Shown here in pieces: positions 1 through 7,343 of a stretch of DNA of 64,000 nt. Under the pieces are notes generated by a model that worked only from the letters and a program-made list of their open reading frames with translations, was not told the origin of the DNA and made no database searches. The translations under genes and the position numbers were made by a program. This DNA is from CALMFG01 sp963666035 (GTDB taxonomy: Bacteria; Bacillota; Clostridia; Christensenellales; CALMFG01), in the NCBI GenBank assembly GCA_963666035.2, contig CAXXJI010000003.1, forward strand, positions 124,001 through 188,000. Direction: 5' to 3'. Numbering within the stretch: the stretch's first letter is position 1; each line of letters starts with the position of its first letter.

Positions 1-287
1 TCCGGCAGATGCGAAAAGCCATGGACGAATGAAATAAAAAATTGATTTTTTTTAAAAAAGATGTTTAAAAGTCGTTAAAACGGATTATATAAAAGGGTAA
101 AATAAAACATCAGAAAAGATGTGGACATTGCCCCGTAACATCGGCCTAACCGATGCTTTAATAATGAAAAAACGGTTTGCCTTATGGCAGACCGTTTTTT
201 CATACTTTGATAATGTGAAGGGCAGACCGAAGCCCGATGGATTATTCCACAATACCGGGATATGGATTGAATTTAGGCAGATGATTG
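1..287. other. Non-coding left edge with a terminator
   Basis: About 290 bases without a convincing gene. All three forward frames close within the first 45 bases, so the tail of an upstream gene may lie here but its frame cannot be chosen. The stretch holds an intrinsic terminator at 168-201, followed by an A/T-rich leader region of surE. Confidence 0.5.
168..201 (+). terminator. Intrinsic terminator, probably bidirectional
   Basis: Hairpin ACGGTTTGCC / GGCAGACCGT (one G-T mismatch pair, TTAT loop) with an A run before and a T run after it. It would close an operon entering from the left edge. Confidence 0.75.
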
Positions 288-293
288 TATAAT
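288..293 (+). promoter_or_regulatory. Candidate -10 box for surE
   Basis: A TATAAT hexamer lies 41 bases before the surE start. A partial -35 (TTGAAT) is present but only 15 bases upstream, so the promoter assignment is tentative. Confidence 0.35.
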
Positions 294-333
294 ATAGAAC
301 TGGAAGTTTATTTTAGGATAAGTAGGTTATCAA

Positions 334-1068
334 ATGAATATTTTAGTGGTTAATGATGATGGCATCAGGGCAAAAGGGATTCAAATACTGGCAAAAGCGC
401 TGCTGCCATACGGCGACATCTTTGTGGTGGCACCTCAGACTGAGCAGAGCGGCGCGGCGCATGCGATTACCCTGCATGAACCGATGGGGCTGAAAAAGCA
501 TGAAGATTTCATGGCGGGCGTTAGCGCATGGAGCCTGGAAGGCAAGCCGGCGGACTGCGTGAAGTTTGCGGCGTTTGCGTTGGAGCTCAAGCCGGATTTG
601 GTGGTTTCAGGCATCAACGACGGGGCCAATTTGGGTACGGATATCATGTATTCGGGCACGGTTTCAGGGGCTTTTGAGGGCGTTATCCTCGGCATCCCAT
701 CCATCGCGATTTCGACCGATTTTAATCATTTTGATATTGTTGAAAGAGAGATTGATGCGCTGATCGGAGAGGTCATGGGCGCCGATATTTTGGACAGAGA
801 TGTTGTGCTGAATATCAATTTTCCTTCGGCCATCCATACCGCCTCTAAAGGCATCCGCATAACGCATCAGGGACAAAGACCCTTTGACCATGCCTATGAA
901 TTCGACGGCGAGAAATATTGGGCCAAAGGCACATGGTACCCGTATATCAACGACGAGTCTACCGATGTTTATGCCTTTGAAAACGGTTATGTTTCCATAA
1001 CGCCGCTTAAAACCGACCGGACCGATTATGACTACTTAAATCAGATGAAAGCTAAATTTAACCGATAG
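334..1068 (+). CDS. surE: 5'/3'-nucleotidase SurE
   Basis: SurE dephosphorylates nucleoside 5'- and 3'-monophosphates in the cytoplasm and is metal dependent. The 244-residue length is normal for the family. The N-terminal NDDG motif supplies metal ligands Asp8 and Asp9, and Ser39 (QSGAAH) and Asn95 (SGINDGANLG) sit at the canonical ligand positions, so the active site looks complete. The start follows a weak AGG and is fixed mainly by the universal M-N-I-L-V-x-N-D-D opening. A methyltransferase gene follows after 11 bases, suggesting co-transcription. Confidence 0.95.
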   Translation: MNILVVNDDGIRAKGIQILAKALLPYGDIFVVAPQTEQSGAAHAITLHEPMGLKKHEDFMAGVSAWSLEGKPADCVKFAAFALELKPDLVVSGINDGANLGTDIMYSGTVSGAFEGVILGIPSIAISTDFNHFDIVEREIDALIGEVMGADILDRDVVLNINFPSAIHTASKGIRITHQGQRPFDHAYEFDGEKYWAKGTWYPYINDESTDVYAFENGYVSITPLKTDRTDYDYLNQMKAKFNR

Positions 1069-1079
1069 AGGATAAAGCC

Positions 1080-1751
1080 ATGTTCAAGGTAAAAAAAGAA
1101 AAGCTGGTCTACAACCAAACACCCGTGAACGGGCAGGCCTATACCGACAAGATGGATAAAATCTACACCCGATTTGCCAAAGCCTACGATGGGTTTATTG
1201 CGGTGTTTCCGCTTTGGAAAAGGTGGTTAAGGTCGGTATTGCCCTACATTAAGGGTAAATCGCTTTTGGATATCTCGTTTGGCCCCGGTTATCTTTTTCG
1301 TGTGTACCCAAAGCAATTACACCTTTCTGGATTGGATTATAACGCACGGATGGTACAACGTGCCCGGCAGAAGACGGAAAAGTGGGGGTGCAGTGTGGAA
1401 ATCGTTCAAGGCAATGTGGAAGAAATGCCTTATGAGAGCCAAAGCTTTGACACCGTGGTCAACACAATGGCGTTCTCGGGCTATCCGGATGGTGAGAAGG
1501 CGATTGCCGAAATGCTGCGGGTTTTGTGTGATGACGGGGTGCTCCTTTTGCTGGACTACGATTATCCGGCCGACCGCAACCTTTTCGGCTTCTGGATGGT
1601 TCGCCTGATTGTGAAAAGCGGTGATCTTATCAGAGATATCGGGAGAATATTGGACGGCTTCCCATGCAGTTATCAGCGAAAAGTGGTCGGAGGATTCGGC
1701 AGTATTCAACTATTTATTATCAAAAAAAGCGTTAGTGTAAGCCATGATTAA
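1080..1751 (+). CDS. Class I SAM-dependent methyltransferase
   Basis: A Rossmann-fold methyltransferase of 223 residues. The SAM-binding motif I is at residues 62-72 (LLDISFGPG, with Ser-Phe where most members have Gly-Cys), followed by a GNVEEMPY-type motif II/III region and a motif near 'VLCDDGVLLLLDYDYP'. This pattern matches the UbiE/Methyltransf_11 group. The substrate cannot be read from the sequence. It has a GAGG ribosome site and lies 11 bases behind surE, so the two are probably one transcription unit. Confidence 0.8.
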   Translation: MFKVKKEKLVYNQTPVNGQAYTDKMDKIYTRFAKAYDGFIAVFPLWKRWLRSVLPYIKGKSLLDISFGPGYLFRVYPKQLHLSGLDYNARMVQRARQKTEKWGCSVEIVQGNVEEMPYESQSFDTVVNTMAFSGYPDGEKAIAEMLRVLCDDGVLLLLDYDYPADRNLFGFWMVRLIVKSGDLIRDIGRILDGFPCSYQRKVVGGFGSIQLFIIKKSVSVSHD

Positions 1752-1848
1752 GCGCAGATAGCCGGATTAAGATATAGGATTTGCTCCCAAATGCGCCCGC
1801 TGATCGTATAATAAAGTGATTAAAAATGGACAAAACCATGCAGATGTA

Positions 1849-1877
1849 TTGACAAAACGGGCAGAATATGATAAAAA
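1849..1877 (+). promoter_or_regulatory. Candidate sigma-A promoter for the 111-residue orphan
   Basis: Consensus -35 TTGACA at 1849-1854, a 17-base spacer, and a weaker -10 TAAAAA at 1872-1877, ending about 50 bases before the gene start. Confidence 0.45.
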
Positions 1878-1925
1878 AATTATACGGGGTGTAAATAATT
1901 TTACGCACGGGTTTAGGAGGCAGTC

Positions 1926-2261
1926 ATGGATCAGAAGAACTTCATTGATACTGTTTGTAAGAAGATGAATTTGGACTACAGCAAGGGCAATTTGGACGCA
2001 GGAGATGATTTCTTGAAGTTGTTTGATCTCATGGATACCTGCGATTATTGCTTGGAATTCACGGATGAATCCGCTGAGGTTTCAGGCCTGAAAAAAGCGA
2101 TCATTCAAGTCAAATGTCCGTCTGAAAGTAAAGCATTGTTTGATAAGTACGGTAAGATCATTGCTGATGTTGCGAAGGATTTGTTCGGAACAAAAAACGG
2201 TTATACCATATGCGGTTTGGAATGCGACATACTCACCGTGGATGAAGCGGCGGCAGTATAA
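1926..2261 (+). CDS. Small conserved-looking protein of unknown function
   Basis: I do not recognise this 111-residue protein. It has a strong ribosome site (AGGAGG), its own candidate promoter and a following terminator, so it is a real single-gene unit. It is acidic, soluble-looking, with no signal peptide or membrane segment, and contains five cysteines: Cys11, a pair in 'DTCDYC', one in 'VKCP', and one in 'GLEC' near the end. The cysteine spacing could allow metal binding or redox chemistry, but there is no known motif to support that. Confidence 0.75.
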   Translation: MDQKNFIDTVCKKMNLDYSKGNLDAGDDFLKLFDLMDTCDYCLEFTDESAEVSGLKKAIIQVKCPSESKALFDKYGKIIADVAKDLFGTKNGYTICGLECDILTVDEAAAV

Positions 2262-2287
2262 AAAGCAAATTTAATTTTTATCAATAA

Positions 2288-2318
2288 AAAAACAGCACAT
2301 CGCGTGCTGTTTTGTTTT
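2288..2318. terminator. Bidirectional terminator between convergent genes
   Basis: Stem ACAGCAC / GTGCTGT with a five-base loop, flanked by an A run on the left and a T run on the right. It lies between the stop of the orphan gene and the stop of the leftward cytochrome b5-like gene and can serve both. Confidence 0.8.
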
Positions 2319-2326
2319 TTTTAATG

Positions 2327-2692
2327 TTATTCAGCGAGTATGCCGACTTCAGTTAAACCGCTGAGCTTGGAAAATCCGTGCGGCGCCGCCTGCATCTCCT
2401 CGGTCAAATCCTTGCCGGCAGAATAGCCGTTGTGCTTTCCGCCCATCCATTGCGGGATGTTGGTGACGTCGTAAACGATGCCGTCGATTGCAACATAGGC
2501 AGGGTTACCGTTCTGACCGTCGTATTTGGCGAGTTCTTCCAGCGTAAAAGTCTGCTGTTCGGCAGTATCACTGACGGGTTCAGCCGCCGGAGCACTGCTG
2601 TCGGCCGGACTTGCGCATGCGGCCATCGCCATTGCAAAAACCAATATCAAAACCGCCGCTAAAATATTTTTCTTAAGATAAGCTGTTTTCAT
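2327..2692 (-). CDS. Cytochrome b5-like heme-binding lipoprotein
   Basis: A short secreted lipoprotein: signal peptide, then a lipobox ending in Ala-Ala-Cys (Cys26 from the chosen start), a Ser/Ala/Pro-rich linker, and a cytochrome b5-like domain of about 75 residues ('FTLEELAKYDGQNGNPAYVAIDGIVYDVT'). Candidate heme ligands are the histidines in 'KHNGYSAG' and 'APHGFSKL'. The start is the ATG at 2692, eight bases after GAGG, rather than the upstream GTG at 2701. It is last in a leftward run tldD-tldE-AKR-this gene. Electron transfer or ligand binding at the outer membrane face is inferred. Confidence 0.8.
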   Translation of the reverse strand: MKTAYLKKNILAAVLILVFAMAMAACASPADSSAPAAEPVSDTAEQQTFTLEELAKYDGQNGNPAYVAIDGIVYDVTNIPQWMGGKHNGYSAGKDLTEEMQAAPHGFSKLSGLTEVGILAE

Positions 2693-2715
2693 TGTTTTCA
2701 CCTCGTTTCAATGGG

Positions 2716-3552
2716 TTAAAAACCAAAAGTCATCGTATCCGGATCCCTCCCGAAAAAGTGATCTTTGTTCAGTGCATCAATCGCGTGCATATCCTCTTCG
2801 CTCAGTTCAAAATCAAAAAGGTCAGCGTTCTCAATAATACGGTGCTGTTTGATAGATTTCGGTATAATCGCTGTGCCGTTCTGCAGATGCCACCGCAGTA
2901 CCGCCTGCGCACCGGTTTTGCCATATTTTGCTCCGATCGCATCGATATCCGGCGCTTCGTTTAAGTGCCCGTGGAATAATGGGCCCCAGGCGGTGATGAT
3001 GATATTGTTTTGCTTGGCAAAGGCTTTCAGCTCGCTTTGTGGATAGAACGGATGACACTCCACCTGATCTACAACCGGAGTTTCACCAAACGTGTCGATC
3101 AGCTCCTGTAGATGGTGAATCTTAAAATTGCTGACCCCGATTGATTTTACCTTGCCTTGTCGGCGCAGTTCCATCATCGCTTCCCAGGTTTTCAGGCGCG
3201 TTTTAACGTCCGGACCCGGCCAATGGATGAGGTACAAATCAAGATAGTCGGTGTCCAGCCGTTTCAGGCTGTTTTCGCAGGCCTCAATTGTGCTGTCGTA
3301 GCCCTGCTCGCCGTTCCATACCTTGGATGTGATAAAGAGCGCTTCACGCGAAAGGCCGCTGGCCTTAACACCTTTGCCGACACCCGTTTCGTTTTTGTAG
3401 AAAGATGCCGTATCGACCAGCCGATAGCCGGCTTCCAACGCCCAAAGGACGCTCTGCTCGGCCTCTTTTCCGTCATTGACTAAAAATACGCCCAGACCCA
3501 GCCAGGGCATTTCGTGCCCGTCGCTGAGTTTGGCTTTACTGTTGATATTCAT
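2716..3552 (-). CDS. Aldo/keto reductase (AKR5-like)
   Basis: An NADPH-dependent carbonyl reductase of 278 residues, the usual length. The catalytic tetrad is complete at the canonical positions: Asp47, Tyr52 (DTASFYKNE), Lys77 (TSKVWN) and His110 (LIHWPGP). The coenzyme region 'IPKSIKQHRIIENADLFDFELS' is also typical. It resembles the 2,5-diketogluconate reductase/glyoxal reductase group, but substrate is not predictable. The start follows AAGGTGG. It lies 17 bases after the tldE stop and 23 bases before the lipoprotein gene. Confidence 0.92.
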   Translation of the reverse strand: MNINSKAKLSDGHEMPWLGLGVFLVNDGKEAEQSVLWALEAGYRLVDTASFYKNETGVGKGVKASGLSREALFITSKVWNGEQGYDSTIEACENSLKRLDTDYLDLYLIHWPGPDVKTRLKTWEAMMELRRQGKVKSIGVSNFKIHHLQELIDTFGETPVVDQVECHPFYPQSELKAFAKQNNIIITAWGPLFHGHLNEAPDIDAIGAKYGKTGAQAVLRWHLQNGTAIIPKSIKQHRIIENADLFDFELSEEDMHAIDALNKDHFFGRDPDTMTFGF

Positions 3553-3569
3553 ATGTAATCCACCTTCTT

Positions 3570-4886
3570 TTAGTTTGCGTTGGCGATAGAAACACCGCTC
3601 AGCTTCAGCGCCACCGGACAGAGGGTGCTGCCCTGCTGATGCGTTTCGCTGGATAGGCGCATGGTTGATGCCACCGCTTTAAAACTGCCCGATATAGAAC
3701 CGCCGGTGACGTAGCGTGCACTTTGACCGTCAAAATACTTGGCCAGACGAATCTCGCCGCCAAAGTCGCCGGTGATTTCGTTCATCTGAAAGTCCGAAAA
3801 TGCGATGAGTTCCAGATGGGGCTCCTTTTTTAATTCGCTCAACGAAAGTGAGCCGCCCTCAATGTCAATGTTTTCGATATGCCCGGTTGCAGGCACGCCG
3901 AGATATTGCGAGAAACGGCTTGCGCCGTGATATTGCTGTAAAACGCCGTCTTGATACAGCGTATGATCTTTCAAGTATACACCGTCGGCATCAATACTGC
4001 GGGAAGCCGCTGAGCCGAGGATAATGGGACGTAAATATAGCGTCACTGCATCGCCGGATATTGCGTTGCCCTGCAATTTTTCGCCGGTCTTTGCGTCCGA
4101 ATATTGTTGATATACCATTTCGGCGCTGGCTTTTTCGGTGAAGTAATTAAAAAATTCAGGGACACTGCCGCGCGTGAGCAGAACCGGTACGTTTTCAACA
4201 CCGCTCATCAGTTTTGCGCTTGCGCGCAGCCTTGCGGTTTCCAGCGCATCCTTAGCAAAGGTTTTCAGCTTATCCTCGTCCACGTCTGAAAAACGTAAGA
4301 CATTAAAGATTTCCACGGCATCACTGTTTTCCGATGTCCAGTCTACGATGAGTTCAATCTCGCCGTAATAGGTGGTGTAAGCCTGATCCACACCGTTTGA
4401 ATTCAAAAGCCGATGTTCGGTCTTTTCCAAAAACAGCTCCACTGAATTGATGCGACCGTCTTCATGAATGTCCTGACTGTACATCGCCTTGATGATCTTC
4501 GGCGCCAGTACCATCGGATCCTGACCCGCGACGTTACAGGGGACGGGTTCAGCGTTGCCGCTTTGTTTTTCCACCAGACTGTAGCTTTCATTTTTGACAA
4601 ACGAAGCGCCGAGCACCAGATCGTCCAATGCGTCTTTCAGCTCGGACTCACTTAAATCGGGCGGGAGCGTGGTGGCGGCAGAACCTTTAAAGGCTTTTCC
4701 GTCTTCCTCAAAATCTTTGTAAACGGTCAGGCGTGTTTTGGTTACCTGTTTGGTACGGTTCATATCCAGTTTTTCTTTGATGAAAAAAAACTCATGCGAG
4801 TCGGTGACGGCATGATTAATCAGCCAACCGTCCACATCACTGCGTGTTTTTAGCGTATCTATAATATTTTTTAAGTTTTTATCCAT
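3570..4886 (-). CDS. TldE/PmbA-type metalloprotease subunit
   Basis: The partner subunit of the TldD/TldE metalloprotease, which degrades unfolded peptides and, in some bacteria, matures RiPP peptides such as microcin B17. At 438 residues it has normal PmbA length and lacks the HExxxH zinc motif seen in its neighbour, which is how TldE subunits differ from TldD. The C-terminal glycine/serine-rich strands ('GGSISGSFKAVASTMR') fit the family. Its ATG shares one base with the TAA of tldD, so the two are translationally coupled and probably made in equal amounts. Confidence 0.88.
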   Translation of the reverse strand: MDKNLKNIIDTLKTRSDVDGWLINHAVTDSHEFFFIKEKLDMNRTKQVTKTRLTVYKDFEEDGKAFKGSAATTLPPDLSESELKDALDDLVLGASFVKNESYSLVEKQSGNAEPVPCNVAGQDPMVLAPKIIKAMYSQDIHEDGRINSVELFLEKTEHRLLNSNGVDQAYTTYYGEIELIVDWTSENSDAVEIFNVLRFSDVDEDKLKTFAKDALETARLRASAKLMSGVENVPVLLTRGSVPEFFNYFTEKASAEMVYQQYSDAKTGEKLQGNAISGDAVTLYLRPIILGSAASRSIDADGVYLKDHTLYQDGVLQQYHGASRFSQYLGVPATGHIENIDIEGGSLSLSELKKEPHLELIAFSDFQMNEITGDFGGEIRLAKYFDGQSARYVTGGSISGSFKAVASTMRLSSETHQQGSTLCPVALKLSGVSIANAN

Positions 4887-6319
4887 TATCCCAGCCTCCC
4901 GGTCAGTTTAATATAGGTGCCCCCGATGGAGGTTTTCATCCATTCCTTGTAGCCCTTGCCGCAATGCCCCGAACCGCTTAAATAGAGTTCGTCGTTGGAA
5001 ACCGCGGTGATGGATTTCAATACATCCGGCACATAGCCGGTCATCAAAACAGGCGCAACCACCTTACCGGTGAATTTTCCGTCTACAATTTCACGGCCTT
5101 TGGAGATCATACATTGGATCCCCCAGTTTTTGGGGTCTTCCATGCCGCTCTTGTAGTTTTCCAAAAGATAACCGTGCTTGATCGAAGCGATCATATCCGA
5201 TAAGCTGTCTTCTCCTGGGGCAAAGAAGGTATTGGTCATTCTGGCATAAGCCTTTCGCTCAAAGCTCTCACGGCGTCCGTTGCCGGTGGGTGGTGTACCC
5301 AGACGTACGGCCGAAAGCAGGTCGGAAATGCCGGCTTTCAAAACCCCGTTTTCAATGATTTTGGTATCCGTACCAAACGTGCCTTCGTCGTCGAAAAGGA
5401 AGGAAGCCACATTGCTGGCGCTGGCCGCACCGTCGTGCATATTGAGTATCTCAGAGCCGACATATTTGCCGATGTACTCGGCGCCCTTGGCGCGCTCTTT
5501 GACGAACATGTCCATCTCCACGCCGTGCCCGAACGCCTCGTGTGCGATGAGTCCAGTCACTTGGGGGTCGCAGATGACCTCATAGGTGCCGGGAACCACA
5601 CGCTCGGCCGAAAGCAGTTCCACGGCATCGTCGATAATTTTATGCGTTACGGATTTCAGTTCGTCCAAAACTTCCACGCCTTTGTTGCCAGAAACGCCGC
5701 CGTATTCGTATTGCATGTTGCCGTCCTCGGCCACCAACGCCAGTGCATTGGCGGTAGCGAAAGTATACGCTTGCTTGGAGACGCCGTCCGGCGTATAGAA
5801 TGCTTTGCTGATGGTGAGATCGTTGTAGATGACCTTAAAATCCACGAGTTTGTCGTTGTAGGCGCGCCCGTCTTCCATAATTTCGGTCATGCGCCGAATT
5901 TTTTCAGCAGTGGTGACCGAAGCAGGCAGAACGGCGACATCCGCTTCAAAGGTTTCGGTTTTATTTTGTTTTGAGGGTTTGGGAAACGTGCTGACGGCCA
6001 GCCCCGCGGCTTTGGCGACGGCCAGATCGTCTTTGGCGGTGACCGAAATCCGATCTGCAACCGTGTCGATATTGTCCTTAGTTAATTCGTTAAACGAATG
6101 CTCGGAATAGCCGGTGCCGTTGTATACGCGGGCCACAAATCCCCGTTCAGCCAGCATGCCGTCGTCCACACTGGTGCCCGAATAGCCGACGGCCAGCTTC
6201 TTGCCCTGGCAGTCGGTGACTAAAACTGAAACGCCGTCGAAGGATTCGCTTAACGTTTTTACAAGCGCCTTGACCAGCGGTTCAGTGTTTTTAATATGCT
6301 CACTTAATTGTACTTTCAT
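4886..6319 (-). CDS. tldD: TldD metalloprotease catalytic subunit
   Basis: Catalytic subunit of the TldD/TldE protease. The zinc motif HEAFGH (about residues 260-265) is present, followed by 'GVEMD', as in active TldD proteins; the C-terminal 'VLMTGYVPDVLKSITAV' and 'GSGHCGKGYKEWM' segments are also typical. I chose the ATG at 6319 (MKVQLSEH) because GAGG lies six bases before it but abuts the alternative ATG at 6325. No RiPP precursor, cyclase or exporter gene is adjacent, so a general peptide-degrading role is the simpler reading. Confidence 0.9.
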   Translation of the reverse strand: MKVQLSEHIKNTEPLVKALVKTLSESFDGVSVLVTDCQGKKLAVGYSGTSVDDGMLAERGFVARVYNGTGYSEHSFNELTKDNIDTVADRISVTAKDDLAVAKAAGLAVSTFPKPSKQNKTETFEADVAVLPASVTTAEKIRRMTEIMEDGRAYNDKLVDFKVIYNDLTISKAFYTPDGVSKQAYTFATANALALVAEDGNMQYEYGGVSGNKGVEVLDELKSVTHKIIDDAVELLSAERVVPGTYEVICDPQVTGLIAHEAFGHGVEMDMFVKERAKGAEYIGKYVGSEILNMHDGAASASNVASFLFDDEGTFGTDTKIIENGVLKAGISDLLSAVRLGTPPTGNGRRESFERKAYARMTNTFFAPGEDSLSDMIASIKHGYLLENYKSGMEDPKNWGIQCMISKGREIVDGKFTGKVVAPVLMTGYVPDVLKSITAVSNDELYLSGSGHCGKGYKEWMKTSIGGTYIKLTGRLG

Positions 6320-6435
6320 GATCATCCTCGTTTGTTAATATTTGATTGATTTTATTATAACGCAAAAGGGGGGGTTAATCATGACCATTTTATTAAGTTT
6401 TAAGGTTTGAATAAATATAGGATTATTCCCATATT

Positions 6436-6469
6436 AAAAAACACCCCAAAGCGATATCTTTGGGGTGTT
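6436..6469 (-). terminator. Intrinsic terminator of the NYN gene
   Basis: Perfect stem CACCCCAAAG / CTTTGGGGTG with a six-base loop; read leftward it is followed by a T run (A run at 6436-6441 on the given strand). It ends the NYN/LOTUS gene unit before the tldD promoter region. Confidence 0.85.
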
Positions 6470-6483
6470 GAATGGGTCGGAGC

Positions 6484-7227
6484 TTATTTTTTGTTTCGGA
6501 TATAGTTGTTTGCGCCGCCCGCGTTTGGAGCTTTTCGGAGCTCAATATCGAATTTTTTTAATGAAATGACGAAATCCGAAAGTTTTTTATAGCCGTAATT
6601 TCGCGTGTCAAAGTCGGTATAGCGCTTGGAGAGTTTGGAGCCGACTTCGCCGAGGTTGGCCCAGCCGTCGTCGCCGCTGCTCTTGTCTACAATGTCCGAA
6701 ATGGCCACGATAATCTTGGCCTCGCTGGTGGTGGAACCGGCCTTATAGGTGCTTTTCTGTTTTCCGCTTGGCGCGTCTTTGGCGTCGTCCATCTGGGCTA
6801 GCGCCTCCAGCAGTTTAAACTGCACGCAGGCGTCGCGGAACGCTTTGGGTGTTTTTTCCTCCCCCATGCCCAGCACATACATGCCGCTCTCGCGAAGGCG
6901 GGTGGCCAGACGGGTAAAGTCGCTGTCGCTGGAAACCAGACAAAAGCCCTCAACCCTGCCGGTATACAAGATATCCATCGCGTCGATAATCAACGATGCG
7001 TCCGTAGCGTTTTTGCCCTTGGTGTAGCTGTACTGCTGGATGGGTGTGATGGAATGATCCAAAAGCACGCTTTTCCAGGAACTCATATTGGATGTGGTCC
7101 AATCCCCGTAAATACGTTTATAAGTCGGAGTTCCGTGGTTGGATATCTCGTTTAAAATACTCTTGATATATTTGGATGAAACATTGTCTGCGTCGATCAG
7201 CACAGCCAACCGTCTATCATTTTCCAT
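6484..7227 (-). CDS. NYN-domain nuclease with C-terminal OST-HTH/LOTUS domain
   Basis: Residues 1-150 form a NYN/PIN-like (LabA/DUF88) domain with the expected acidic residues: 'LIDADN' near the start, 'DASLIIDAMD' and 'VSSDSDF'. The C-terminal 75 residues ('SEAKIIVAISDIVDKSS...GYKKLSDFVISL') form an OST-HTH/LOTUS domain, an RNA-binding winged helix. The architecture is widespread in bacteria and is thought to act on RNA; the target is unknown. It is a single-gene unit with its own terminator. Confidence 0.88.
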   Translation of the reverse strand: MENDRRLAVLIDADNVSSKYIKSILNEISNHGTPTYKRIYGDWTTSNMSSWKSVLLDHSITPIQQYSYTKGKNATDASLIIDAMDILYTGRVEGFCLVSSDSDFTRLATRLRESGMYVLGMGEEKTPKAFRDACVQFKLLEALAQMDDAKDAPSGKQKSTYKAGSTTSEAKIIVAISDIVDKSSGDDGWANLGEVGSKLSKRYTDFDTRNYGYKKLSDFVISLKKFDIELRKAPNAGGANNYIRNKK

Positions 7228-7299
7228 AAGAACCTCTCTAAAAATAATCTTTCCTTACTACTATTTAACCATATGGCGGGGGTAAAATCAACGGGAACA

Positions 7300-7330
7300 A
7301 AAAAGGAACGGCCGAGACGGCAGTTCCTTT
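7300..7330 (-). terminator. Intrinsic terminator of the clostripain-family gene
   Basis: Stem AAAGGAAC / GTTCCTTT with a second GCCG / CGGC step inside, and, on the leftward strand, a T-rich tail. It lies 14 bases past the protease stop codon. Confidence 0.82.
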
Positions 7331-7343
7331 GGAAGTAACGCAT

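Noticed and set aside
1..45. Tail of an upstream gene
   Set aside because: All three forward frames end within the first 45 bases, so none can be preferred.
5435..5974. Rightward frame of 179 codons opposite tldD
   Set aside because: Lies wholly inside a conserved metalloprotease gene; composition and codon use are those of an antisense shadow.
4886..6319. RiPP biosynthesis locus around tldDE
   Set aside because: No precursor peptide, cyclodehydratase or exporter lies nearby; the flanking genes are metabolic.
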